Source: Flavobacteriales bacterium
GTDB lineage: Bacteria; Bacteroidota; Bacteroidia; Flavobacteriales_F; PHOS-HE28
Direction: 5' to 3'
NCBI GenBank assembly: GCA_019638115.1
Contig: JAHBUK010000002.1
Coordinates: 503,867 to 567,866 of the forward strand
DNA: 64,000 bases
The notes beneath the pieces were generated by a model. That model did no database searches. It was not told where the DNA came from and worked only from the letters and a program-made list of their open reading frames with translations. Below are positions 7,271-15,147 of this stretch, piece after piece (positions within the stretch are counted from its first letter, which is position 1; each line of letters starts with the position of its first letter). Made by a program: the position numbers and the translations under genes.

Positions 7271-7325
7271 ATCCACACGAGCTGCCGGAACATGGCATGC
7301 ACCGTTCGTGGCTAAGGCCTGCTCC

Positions 7326-8732
7326 TCAGCGCATGATCATGACGGCCGCATGGAATACATTTTCCAAACCGCTGGCACGGAGAGAATAACGCCCTGTGGC
7401 AAGGTCGCTAATGTCCACCTGCTCAAGAGATGCGCTGCTGCCGATCTGCCAACTTCGGACCAAGCGACCTTGAGTGTCCAACAATTCAAGCCGATCAACC
7501 TGAGGAGGCGTCCGCACGTGTAAGTTGCGCGATGCGGGATTGGGCCAGGCTTTCAACAGCTGCTGAGCTAAATCAACCTGTTCAGCATACCCTGTTATCA
7601 ACGACGGGTTTACCGCAATGAGGAATGTCTCTGTTCCCGTATTGGCGCTCCATCCAGTGAGGAAAAGCGTAGTGCCGTCGGTAGCGAGGCTATGCAGTGC
7701 TGCTCCGTAGGTATAGGTTCCCAAGGCCGTACCGTTCGCATCAGCACCCAGGAGGTAGCCGCCGTTCAAATTCTCGATAGTGAAATCGTCCCGCAAGCAG
7801 GAAACCCACACACGATCCGATCCATCGACGACCAAACCGGTTATAACGGGCGCTGCGGCGATGGTGAAACTCTGTTCCCAGAGACTTTGGCCGTCCAACG
7901 ACCGTTTACCGACAATAACATCGGTATTGTCCACCGTGCGAACGTGATAGATGAAGTTTCCCTTTACGGCGATGCGCTCGGTAGTAAACGGTACCGGGGT
8001 GGCCGGGAGCAGTTCAGTACCGTTCGACATGTTGATTCGGTGGACCACGTTCCCGACCAAGGCGAACGCAATATCATCGGAGCTGACGAGCTGTGTTGGC
8101 CACGAGGGCAGTTGGGATCTCCAGATCATCCGGCCATCGTGACTTGTTCCGTAGATCTCTCGCAGGCCGTACCGGCTAAAAACGACCCGATCGGCCCCGG
8201 TGGTCAAGCACTGACTTTCCTGCATGGGGCTGCTGTGTCCGATGGTGAGGTGCCAGCGATCATTGCCGAGTGGACCGCCTTCAAAAAAATGGGGCCAATC
8301 GAACATGTGCACCATACCGGCCAAGCGATTCGTATGAGCGGAGAACACCTTGCCATTGTACACGTGCAAGTCCAGCAGACCGATGGTGTTGAACGATGTT
8401 CCATAAAGACCGGGCAACGGAACAGTACCCAGCAAGGGAGTGGGTGAACCGGTGAGTTCGATGCCTTCCGCTGAGAAGGAGTGGAAGAACTCCGATCGGG
8501 GGGAAAAGAGCATGTTCTCATCACTCACGGTCGCATGCACAAGCCCCGTGATGGGGTCGACGACAACGCGGTTATCCTTCCAAGGTGGCAAGTAGCTCAT
8601 CAAGGAAGAATTGTCCATGCCGTATGGCCATGTATGCTGCCAAAGAGGTTGGATCGGAATTTGGGCCATGGTGCCGTACGCCGTTCCTAGGCCCAAGACA
8701 ATTGCAAGTATGCGGTTGGTCCGGAGGGTCAT
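7326..8732 (-). CDS. secreted beta-propeller-like protein with T9SS C-terminal domain
   Basis: 468 residues from ATG 8732 (a longer frame from 8804 would overlap the upstream gene). A signal peptide is present (RILAIVLGLGTAYGTMAQ). The body has repeated 'dg.iiW...' and 'D.tDGTTLFLTG' style strands, compatible with a PQQ/WD-type beta propeller. The last ~75 residues begin 'LLKAWPNPASRNLHV' and run through 'LELLDTQGRLVRSW' and 'LATGRYSLRA', a type A T9SS sorting domain, so it should cross the outer membrane. It sits 5 bases after a paralogue that lacks this tail. Confidence 0.85.
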   Translation of the reverse strand: MTLRTNRILAIVLGLGTAYGTMAQIPIQPLWQHTWPYGMDNSSLMSYLPPWKDNRVVVDPITGLVHATVSDENMLFSPRSEFFHSFSAEGIELTGSPTPLLGTVPLPGLYGTSFNTIGLLDLHVYNGKVFSAHTNRLAGMVHMFDWPHFFEGGPLGNDRWHLTIGHSSPMQESQCLTTGADRVVFSRYGLREIYGTSHDGRMIWRSQLPSWPTQLVSSDDIAFALVGNVVHRINMSNGTELLPATPVPFTTERIAVKGNFIYHVRTVDNTDVIVGKRSLDGQSLWEQSFTIAAAPVITGLVVDGSDRVWVSCLRDDFTIENLNGGYLLGADANGTALGTYTYGAALHSLATDGTTLFLTGWSANTGTETFLIAVNPSLITGYAEQVDLAQQLLKAWPNPASRNLHVRTPPQVDRLELLDTQGRLVRSWQIGSSASLEQVDISDLATGRYSLRASGLENVFHAAVMIMR

Positions 8733-8737
8733 GGCCT

Positions 8738-9790
8738 TCAAGGGTTGGGAGTTCCACAAATGAGGTAACTGTCTGGGGCATTCGGCATCAAGCGCCCGGC
8801 CCAAAAAAGCTTCCCAGAAGCGAATTCAAGGTCTGTAACCGAGCCCGATTGAGGCCAGACGCCTTCGACGTCGCCGTTCATTCCTATCCGTGTAAGCGAA
8901 CCGGTGGCTCCGTTGCTACCGCCGATCCACATGCGGTCCTGGGCATCCTTGGTAATGGCGTTCACGGTGCTTCCGGTAATGGCATTGGCGAACAGGGGCG
9001 AGGCCAGATCGTTCAACCTGCCATAGTGAAGAGTGCCATCGGCATGGGCGGCCCACAGGAAGTTGCCACCATCCCACAGCACGCGCCCGGTACCGGGTGG
9101 TCCGCTGTAGACAGTGGTGCTACCAAGGTGTGCTCCACTCGCAACATCCAGCCAGTGCAGATCGGGAAATGCCCCCACCACCAAGGTATCACCTCGTAGA
9201 GCCAGGGTATGAGGTGCTCCGAACAGGCTTTCCGGAAGGTCCACTTGCCAAAGCACGTTGTCGCTCAGGTCCAAGGCCACGATTCGCCCATCACGCTGGC
9301 CAAAGTCCACTTCGTGCCATGCACAAATAAACCATGCGTTGGTTCCGACCAATAGATCGTGGACTCCATCCTGCAGCTCTTCCCCGTTCTCCAAAGGGTC
9401 CTGGGAATAGCCGCCGGAAGGGCTGTTCGCGCAGTAGGTGATGGGGCCAGAGATATATTGCCAATGTGAGACACCCCACAGTGAATCGTTCCGCAATTCG
9501 AAGTCCCTGTATAGGTCCAATGATCCACAGCCTATGGAATAGTCCGGCCAGGGGCCTGAGATCTCAGTTCCATCGAGGAAATATTGACGGACGATACCAT
9601 CGGAAGTGGTCCAAGCCAGATTGCTATCCAAGACCAACCAGGACACGATGTTCTGATCCACACTGATTAGGCCTGGAGAGTCCATCTCACTGCCATAGGG
9701 CAGGAAAACCGACCAGTTGACCGTAATGGGTAATTGCGCATTGGTAACGTGACCAATGGCGAGACAGGTCAGTAGCAGGATCGGGCGCAT
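8738..9790 (-). CDS. secreted paralogue of the 7326-8732 protein, lacking a T9SS tail
   Basis: 350 residues with a signal peptide (MRPILLLTCLAIGHVTNA). Like its neighbour it begins 'P....W....PYG..MD' and continues with '..G.EI.GPWPDY', 'DGRIVALDLSDNVLWQVDLP' and 'LALRGDTLVVGAFPDLHWLD', so the two look like tandem paralogues with beta-propeller-like repeats. It ends 'LICGTPNP', exactly where a T9SS domain usually starts with a PNP motif, and nothing of the sorting domain follows. It may be retained in the periplasm or be a truncated copy. Confidence 0.8.
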   Translation of the reverse strand: MRPILLLTCLAIGHVTNAQLPITVNWSVFLPYGSEMDSPGLISVDQNIVSWLVLDSNLAWTTSDGIVRQYFLDGTEISGPWPDYSIGCGSLDLYRDFELRNDSLWGVSHWQYISGPITYCANSPSGGYSQDPLENGEELQDGVHDLLVGTNAWFICAWHEVDFGQRDGRIVALDLSDNVLWQVDLPESLFGAPHTLALRGDTLVVGAFPDLHWLDVASGAHLGSTTVYSGPPGTGRVLWDGGNFLWAAHADGTLHYGRLNDLASPLFANAITGSTVNAITKDAQDRMWIGGSNGATGSLTRIGMNGDVEGVWPQSGSVTDLEFASGKLFWAGRLMPNAPDSYLICGTPNP

Positions 9791-9842
9791 GGCGTCTATG
9801 TTGACACCAAGACGCAGCCCACAGCGAACGGTTGCCGAGCCT

Positions 9843-12305
9843 CTAAGCGCTCACACCGTTACCCGCCAAAGCCTTTTCCACATCCGCTATCGCCCGCCTG
9901 GTCTTCAACAAACTATCCGGCGTCACGCTGATGCTATCGATCCCCAACTCCACCAGGAACTGCGCGAAGTCCGGGTAGTCACTGGGGCCCTGTCCGCAGA
10001 TGCCCACCTTGGTGCCGGTGCGCTTGGCGGTCTCGATCAGGTGTTTCAGCATGCGCTTCACCGCGGGGTTGCGCTCGTCGTAGAGGTGCGAAACCAGCGC
10101 GCTGTCGCGGTCCAATCCCAAGGTGAGCTGCGTGAGGTCGTTGCTGCCGATGGAGAAGCCATCGATGTGTGCGGCGAATTCCTCGGCCATCAGGATGTTG
10201 CTGGGCAGCTCGGCCATCAGGTACAGCTCCAAACCTTCCTTGCCGCGTTCCAGTCCGTACTCCTTCATCACCTTGGTCACTTCCAGCAGTTCCTCCACCG
10301 TACGGCAGAAGGGGATCATGACCACCACGTTCTTCAAGCCCATTTTCTCGCGCACCCGGCGGATTGCTTTGCACTCCAGTCCGAATGCTTCCTTGTACAC
10401 CTCGCTGTAATAACGTGATGCGCCGCGCCAGCCGATCATGGGGTTCTCCTCGTGCGGTTCGTAGTGCTCGCCGCCCAGCAGGTTGCGGTACTCGTTGCTC
10501 TTGAAATCGCTGAAGCGCACGATGACCTTGTTGGGGTGGAAGGCCGCGGCGATCTTGGCGATGCCGTAGCTGAGGCGCTTCACGAAGTAGGTCTCCTCGT
10601 CCTCGTAGCCGTGGATCAGGTAGCTGATCTTGCCGCTGAGGGTGACATCGCCCAGCTCCTTGTGCTGCAACAGCGCAAGCGGGTGTGCCTGGATGTAGTT
10701 GTTGATGATGAACTCCTCGCGGGCCAGGCCCACACCGGCGTTGGGCAATGCGGCGAACTTGAAGGCCAGGTCCGGGCTGGCCACGTTGAGCATGATGGGC
10801 GTGCGCACATCGGGCAGGTCGGTGAGCATGGTCTCCTCCTTGCGGAAGGGGATGATGCCCGAATAGATGACGCCATTGTCGCCTTCGCAGCAGCTTGCGG
10901 TCACTTCCATGCCGGTATCCAGCAGGTCGGTGGCGTTGCCGCAACCAACAATGGCAGGCACACCCATCTCGCGCGCCACGATGGCCGCATGGCAGGTGCG
11001 TCCACCCTTGTTGGTGATGATGGCGCTGGCCTTCTTCATGATGGGTTCCCAATCGGGATCGGTCATGTCGGTCACCAGCACATCGCCCTGCTGGAAGTCC
11101 TTGCCGTCGGTGCTGCCACCACGGCCGTCGAGGCTGTAGAGGATGCGCACTTTGCCGGCACCCACCCGGTCGCCGATGGCGATACCCTTGGTGATCACCT
11201 TGGGTTGTGCTGCACCTGGCAGAGTGTCGTGTTCGAGTTTGTATTCCACCACGCGGTCGTCGGCCTTGCGGCTGTGGATCGTCTCGGGTCGCGCTTGCAC
11301 GATGAAGAGCTGCCCCGTCATGCCGTCCACGGCCCACTCCACGTCCATGGGGCACCAGTGGCCTTTCTTCTCACTGTAGTACTTCTCAATGGCCACCACG
11401 CTCTTGGCCACCTCCAAGGCCTGCTCGTCGGTGACGCAGAAGCGGTTGCGTTGGCTGCGTTCGGTGGGGATGGTGAGCGTGGGTTTGCCGGGCTCCACAC
11501 CGTAGATCATTTTGCGGTCCTTGTTGCCGAGCTTCTTTTCGATGATGGCACTGTAGCCCTGCGCCAGCGTGGGTTTGAAGACGAGGAATTCATCGGGGCT
11601 CACCGCGCCCTGCACCACCATTTCGCCCAGGCCGTAGCTGCCGTTGATGAGCACCACGTCCTTGAAGCCGCTCTCGGTGTCCAGGCTGAAGGCCACGCCA
11701 CTGCTGCCCAGATCGGAACGCACCATCTTTTGCACACCCACGCTGAGGCCCACGTCGAAGTGGTCGTAGCCCAGGCTTTGGCGGTACACGATGGCGCGGT
11801 CGGTCCACAGGGAAGCGAAGCAGTTGCGCACGGCGGCGATCAGGTCCTGGTGGCCGCGGATGTTGAGGTAGGTCTCCTGCTGACCGGCGAAGGAAGCATC
11901 GGGAAGATCTTCGGCGGTGGCGCTGCTCCGAACAGCCACGTCGGTGGCTTCCTGGCCGTAGCCTTTGCTCATCTCATCGTAGCGTTCCATGATGCCTTTC
12001 CAGATGGCCTCGGGGAACTTGCCGTTCTTGATGAGCGTTCGGACCGCGAGACCGGTTCGACGAATGTTCTCCACATCGTCCGCATCCAGGCCCGCCACGA
12101 TGTCGCGGATCTTCTGGTCCAGTTCGTTGTGTGCAATGAAGGCGTGGTAGCTGGCCACGGTGACCACAAATCCGCCCGGAACACGAACACCGAGGTCGCC
12201 CAGATTGCGGATCATCTCGCCCAGACTGGCGTTCTTGCCGCCAACGGTCTCAATGTCGCTCAGTTCAACTTCGTGCAGCCACTTCAAAAAGGGGAGGGCG
12301 GACAT
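9843..12305 (-). CDS. ppsA: phosphoenolpyruvate synthase (pyruvate, water dikinase)
   Basis: 820 residues from ATG 12305, matching the family length; the open frame extends further upstream without family similarity. The N-terminal ATP-grasp nucleotide-binding part includes 'VGGKNASLGEMIRNL' and 'VAVRSSATAEDLPDASFAGQQETYLN'. The phosphohistidine domain has 'GGRTCHAAIVAREMGVPAIVG' with the swivelling His at 439. The C-terminal PEP/pyruvate barrel has 'GVGLAREEFII' and 'FSIGSNDLTQLTLGLDRDS'. It converts pyruvate and ATP to PEP, AMP and phosphate for gluconeogenesis. It stands alone, with no partner regulator gene next to it. Confidence 0.97.
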   Translation of the reverse strand: MSALPFLKWLHEVELSDIETVGGKNASLGEMIRNLGDLGVRVPGGFVVTVASYHAFIAHNELDQKIRDIVAGLDADDVENIRRTGLAVRTLIKNGKFPEAIWKGIMERYDEMSKGYGQEATDVAVRSSATAEDLPDASFAGQQETYLNIRGHQDLIAAVRNCFASLWTDRAIVYRQSLGYDHFDVGLSVGVQKMVRSDLGSSGVAFSLDTESGFKDVVLINGSYGLGEMVVQGAVSPDEFLVFKPTLAQGYSAIIEKKLGNKDRKMIYGVEPGKPTLTIPTERSQRNRFCVTDEQALEVAKSVVAIEKYYSEKKGHWCPMDVEWAVDGMTGQLFIVQARPETIHSRKADDRVVEYKLEHDTLPGAAQPKVITKGIAIGDRVGAGKVRILYSLDGRGGSTDGKDFQQGDVLVTDMTDPDWEPIMKKASAIITNKGGRTCHAAIVAREMGVPAIVGCGNATDLLDTGMEVTASCCEGDNGVIYSGIIPFRKEETMLTDLPDVRTPIMLNVASPDLAFKFAALPNAGVGLAREEFIINNYIQAHPLALLQHKELGDVTLSGKISYLIHGYEDEETYFVKRLSYGIAKIAAAFHPNKVIVRFSDFKSNEYRNLLGGEHYEPHEENPMIGWRGASRYYSEVYKEAFGLECKAIRRVREKMGLKNVVVMIPFCRTVEELLEVTKVMKEYGLERGKEGLELYLMAELPSNILMAEEFAAHIDGFSIGSNDLTQLTLGLDRDSALVSHLYDERNPAVKRMLKHLIETAKRTGTKVGICGQGPSDYPDFAQFLVELGIDSISVTPDSLLKTRRAIADVEKALAGNGVSA

Positions 12306-12726
12306 GGTAGGATGGATGGAATGGTTTGGAAATGTAATGGCTTCAAAGATCCGGATCGAAAGGATAGCGCACGTGACCAAGATCACCCGGAGAAAGCATA
12401 CTCGCTCTGGTACACGTGAACTTCTTGTATCGTCCCGACATGTTGGATCGGGGCCTCTCAACGGCTTTGGAGCGGTAAGCGTTACAAGAAGCCACCCACG
12501 CCCAGTAAGGCAGCATGTAGTTGAAAGGTCCCCCTCAACCTCAATAACACCGGCCATTGCGAGCAAAGCGAAGCCCCCCCCAACCCCTCAACTCCTCAAC
12601 CTCAACAACCCCTCAACCTGCCTTCCGGCAGGCAAGCTCCTCAACACCGCGACAGGCTGGAAGCCTGCCGGACATTGCCTCAACCACCAACCCCGCTTCG
12701 ATGAACGCACCGGATACCTTCGCACC
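12306..12726. other. 421-bp intergenic region between divergent genes
   Basis: This stretch separates ppsA (minus) from the gene at 12727 (plus). Bases about 12571-12617 are a C/T/A-rich run with repeated CCTCAAC units. Two small hairpins follow: CCTGCC/GGCAGG at 12617-12632 and CAGGC/GCCTG at 12653-12667. An open frame runs through it but has no coding character. A ppsA promoter must lie here; I cannot place it with confidence. Confidence 0.6.
12715..12722 (+). promoter_or_regulatory. -7 box (TACCTTCG) 4 bases before the start at 12727
   Basis: TACCTTCG followed by CACC and the ATG. It decides the start of the conserved hypothetical gene and predicts a leaderless transcript. Confidence 0.6.
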
Positions 12727-13764
12727 ATGCAGCAGGATCTCAACCACATCGCCTTGAAGAAGCCCATCTTCCCCCTGGGTGAAGCACTTGGAAACTACTT
12801 GCGTGCACATGGGAGAGCCACAATGTTGCCGCTTACCTACAGGGATCTGCTGCGGTGGAGCGGGCTTATGCCCCATGTGGATGCACAAGGACGGGAGACT
12901 CTCTGGCAAACCGTGCTGCTGCATCCTGCGGAGGTGGAAGAGATGCACGAGAACCTGGTACACATCTACCAACTGCTGATCGCCGATGGGAGGAAGGCGG
13001 AGCACCTCACCGTGGCCAGCATCGACTTTTGCGGCTATGGCAACAGCCAGCCTTTTCGCATCAAGATCCTCAACCTCATCAACGACAACCACGATTACTA
13101 CTACATCAAGAAAGCCGATGCCAGCCGCGTGTACGGGTTGGAGTTGGAGGACCTGTTGAGCCCCAACAAGATCAACTACATGGTGCAGGGTGACACCCTG
13201 GTCGAGGAACACATCATCGGTGTTCCGGGCGATACCTTCATTGCTGATCCCATGCAGTTCGGAGGGCATCTCAACCCCGTTCGGCTCAGCAAGGAATTCG
13301 TGAAATTCAACGAACGCACCTTCGTGCGGCTGCTGGGCGACATGCGTGCCTACAACTTCGTAGTGGACGTGATCCAGGATTTCGACCAGGTGCAGTACCG
13401 CTTGCGCAGTATCGATTTCGACCAGCAGAGCTACGAGGGGCGCCACCGCATCTACCTGCCGCAGTTCTACAAGGAGAACCTGCCGTACGTGCGCTTCGCA
13501 GAGCAGTACATCTCCATGGAGAACGTTGAGCAGTACCGCAACGAGGAACGCTCGCTGCTAAGGCGTAGGTACCGTCTTGCGGTGGACAAACTGACTGAGC
13601 TCACTGGGGTGATGCGAACGGAGACCATCTCCACGGAAGCCTATACACGGGCATTGGCAGAGGACCTGGCTCAGTTGCACAACGACCCGGAAATGAAGCG
13701 CTTGGAAAACATGGGGGAGCTGGTGCACCGGCATATACTGAGGCGCTTGGAGATCGATGGGTGA
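12727..13764 (+). CDS. conserved hypothetical protein with kinase-like fold signatures
   Basis: 345 residues, no signal peptide or membrane segment. I recognise it as resembling an uncharacterised Bacteroidota protein ('KKPIFPLGEAL' near the start). Read in order it has what looks like a divergent protein-kinase-like core: a beta-3 lysine in 'YYYIKKADASR' (124-134), an alpha-C glutamate in 'GLELEDLL' (137-144), a hinge 'EEHIIGVPGD' (160-169), a catalytic-loop-like 'GDMRAYN' (D205, N210, the D-x4-N spacing of APH-type kinases) and 'IDFD' (229-232) in the DFG position. Kinase activity is inference. It has its own promoter-like box and converges on tRNA-Ser. Confidence 0.75.
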   Translation: MQQDLNHIALKKPIFPLGEALGNYLRAHGRATMLPLTYRDLLRWSGLMPHVDAQGRETLWQTVLLHPAEVEEMHENLVHIYQLLIADGRKAEHLTVASIDFCGYGNSQPFRIKILNLINDNHDYYYIKKADASRVYGLELEDLLSPNKINYMVQGDTLVEEHIIGVPGDTFIADPMQFGGHLNPVRLSKEFVKFNERTFVRLLGDMRAYNFVVDVIQDFDQVQYRLRSIDFDQQSYEGRHRIYLPQFYKENLPYVRFAEQYISMENVEQYRNEERSLLRRRYRLAVDKLTELTGVMRTETISTEAYTRALAEDLAQLHNDPEMKRLENMGELVHRHILRRLEIDG

Positions 13765-13772
13765 GTGGTGAA

Positions 13773-14100
13773 GCTGTCGCCGCTACGCGGCTCTGCTTGT
13801 TGTTCCCGGGTCCGCATTTTCGAGCGAGCTCGAATGCGGGGTTTCTGTGTGACATGGGATCGCGTGAGGCGCGCTATCCCATGAGGGGGGAATCTACGAT
13901 CGGCTGTCGCCGCTTCGCGGCTCTGCTTGTTGTTCCCGGCCCCGCATTTTCGAGCGAGCTCGAATGCGGGGGGGGGCTGTGTGACATGGGATTGCGCGAG
14001 GCGCGCTATCCCATGAGGGGGAGGCTACGATCGGCCTCGCCGCTACGCGGCTCTGCTTGTTGTTCCCGGCCCCGCATTTTCGAGCGAGCTCGAATGCGGC
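13773..14100. repeat. tandem hairpin repeat array A (2.5 units of 130-131 bp) beside tRNA-Ser
   Basis: Units start at 13773, 13903 and 14034; the third is cut at about 14100. Each full unit has a CCGC/GCGG mini-hairpin, the segment CTTGTTGTTCCCGG, a strong hairpin in CCGCATTTTCGAG/CTCGAATGCGG, then a long hairpin with arms CATGGGATCGCG (13853-13864) and CGCG-CT-ATCCCATG (13870-13883) around a TGAGG loop, and a GAGGGGG run. The last partial unit plus flank forms a 14-bp inverted repeat (14056-14069 with 14102-14115). No direct spacers are present, so it is not CRISPR. Confidence 0.9.
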
Positions 14101-14105
14101 TCCGG

Positions 14106-14132
14106 GAACAACAAGCCCCGCTTGCGCGGGGC
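14106..14132 (-). terminator. terminator of tRNA-Ser
   Basis: On the minus strand a 7-bp GC stem (GCCCCGC, 4-base loop, GCGGGGC; 14115-14132) is followed by TTGTTGTT. It lies 8 bases past the tRNA 3' end. The same TTGTTGTTCCCGG tail occurs in opposite orientation in every unit of the adjacent array. Confidence 0.7.
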
Positions 14133-14140
14133 CGATCGGC

Positions 14141-14226
14141 GGAGAGGGAGGGATTCGAACCCCCGTTACCCTTACGGGTAAAGCGGTTTTCAAGACCGCC
14201 GCATTCAACCGCTCTGCCACCTCTCC
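14141..14226 (-). tRNA. tRNA-Ser (anticodon UGA)
   Basis: 86 bases. The acceptor pairs GGAGAGG with CCTCTCC, the anticodon loop reads CTTGAAA between GCGGT and ACCGC, giving anticodon TGA, and a long variable arm (TTTACCCGTAAGGGTAA region) and the TTCGAATCC T-loop are present. CCA is not encoded. A promoter-like box is 10 bases upstream. Confidence 0.97.
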
Positions 14227-14236
14227 GAACGGGCTG

Positions 14237-14244
14237 CGAAAGTA
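14237..14244 (-). promoter_or_regulatory. -7 box (TACTTTCG) for tRNA-Ser
   Basis: TACTTTCG on the minus strand, 10 bases before the first tRNA base. It matches the box used for protein genes in this window. Confidence 0.6.
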
Positions 14245-14283
14245 GGGGCTGGGATCGTTCTGTGCGGCGATATTTGCCTTCGC

Positions 14284-15057
14284 ATGGCCAAACTCAGCAT
14301 CGAGTTCCTCGGTACCGGTACCAGCCAAGGTGTTCCGGTGATCGCCTGCGATTGCGCGGTTTGCCGCAGCACCGATGCCCGCGACAAGCGGCTGCGCAGT
14401 GCCGCCCTGCTGCGTTCCTCAGGCACCAACCTGCTGATCGATGCTGGCCCGGACCTCCGCCAGCAAGCGCTCCGGGCTGGCTTGGACCGCGTGGATGCCG
14501 TGCTGCTCACCCACGAGCACATGGACCATGTGGCCGGCATCGACGAACTGCGCTCCTTCAACTTTGCGCAACAGGCCGCCATGGACATCCACGCCAATGC
14601 AGCGACCTTGGAAGCTGTGCGACGCATGTTCCATTATGCGTTCGCTGAGCCGCGCTACCCGGGCACACCGGTGCTCAACCTGCATGGCGTGGGGCTATCA
14701 ACCTTCCAGGCAGCAGGAGTTGACGTGTTACCCGTGGAGGTGCTGCACCACCGCATGCCCGTGCTCGGGTTCAGGGTGGGTGGCCTGGCCTACATCACCG
14801 ATGCCAAGACCATTACAGCTTCCGAGATGGAAAATCTGGCCGGGGTGGACGTGCTGGTGTTGAACGCCCTGCGGAGAGCAGAGCACTATTCCCACTTGAA
14901 CTTGCACGAGGCCATGCAGGTGGTGGAAGCCGTGGGGCCACGCCGCGCCTATTTCACGCACATCAGTCACCTGATGGGCACCCATGCCACAGTGAGCACC
15001 GAGTTGCCGGCAGGAGTGGAACTGGCCTACGATGGCCTTGTGGTGGAGGTCGACTGA
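14284..15057 (+). CDS. MBL-fold metallo-hydrolase (PhnP-like)
   Basis: 257 residues. It opens 'IEFLGTGTSQGVPVIACDCAVC', where the Cys pair resembles the structural zinc site of PhnP-type enzymes, and carries the metal motif 'LLTHEHMDHVAGIDELR' (THxHxDH). Later metal ligands are seen in 'VEVLHHRMPVLGFRVGGLAYITDAK' and 'YFTHISHLMG'. PhnP hydrolyses cyclic phosphodiesters, and this soluble branch is often annotated as phosphoribosyl 1,2-cyclic phosphodiesterase. No phosphonate genes are near, so the substrate is open. A GATATTTG box lies 7 bases upstream. Confidence 0.93.
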   Translation: MAKLSIEFLGTGTSQGVPVIACDCAVCRSTDARDKRLRSAALLRSSGTNLLIDAGPDLRQQALRAGLDRVDAVLLTHEHMDHVAGIDELRSFNFAQQAAMDIHANAATLEAVRRMFHYAFAEPRYPGTPVLNLHGVGLSTFQAAGVDVLPVEVLHHRMPVLGFRVGGLAYITDAKTITASEMENLAGVDVLVLNALRRAEHYSHLNLHEAMQVVEAVGPRRAYFTHISHLMGTHATVSTELPAGVELAYDGLVVEVD

Positions 15058-15147
15058 GCGCGCCTTCCTGCTACCGGTCCGACAACCGAGCCAAGTTGGG
15101 GGCTCGTTCCTTTTCACCATCTTCGGGTTTCCCGATCCCCCTTCCCA

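Noticed and set aside
10452..12419. A 655-codon open frame on the plus strand opposite ppsA
   Set aside because: It is the antisense shadow of a highly conserved PEP synthase in GC-rich DNA, with His/Val/Ala-biased composition, no motifs and no start signal.
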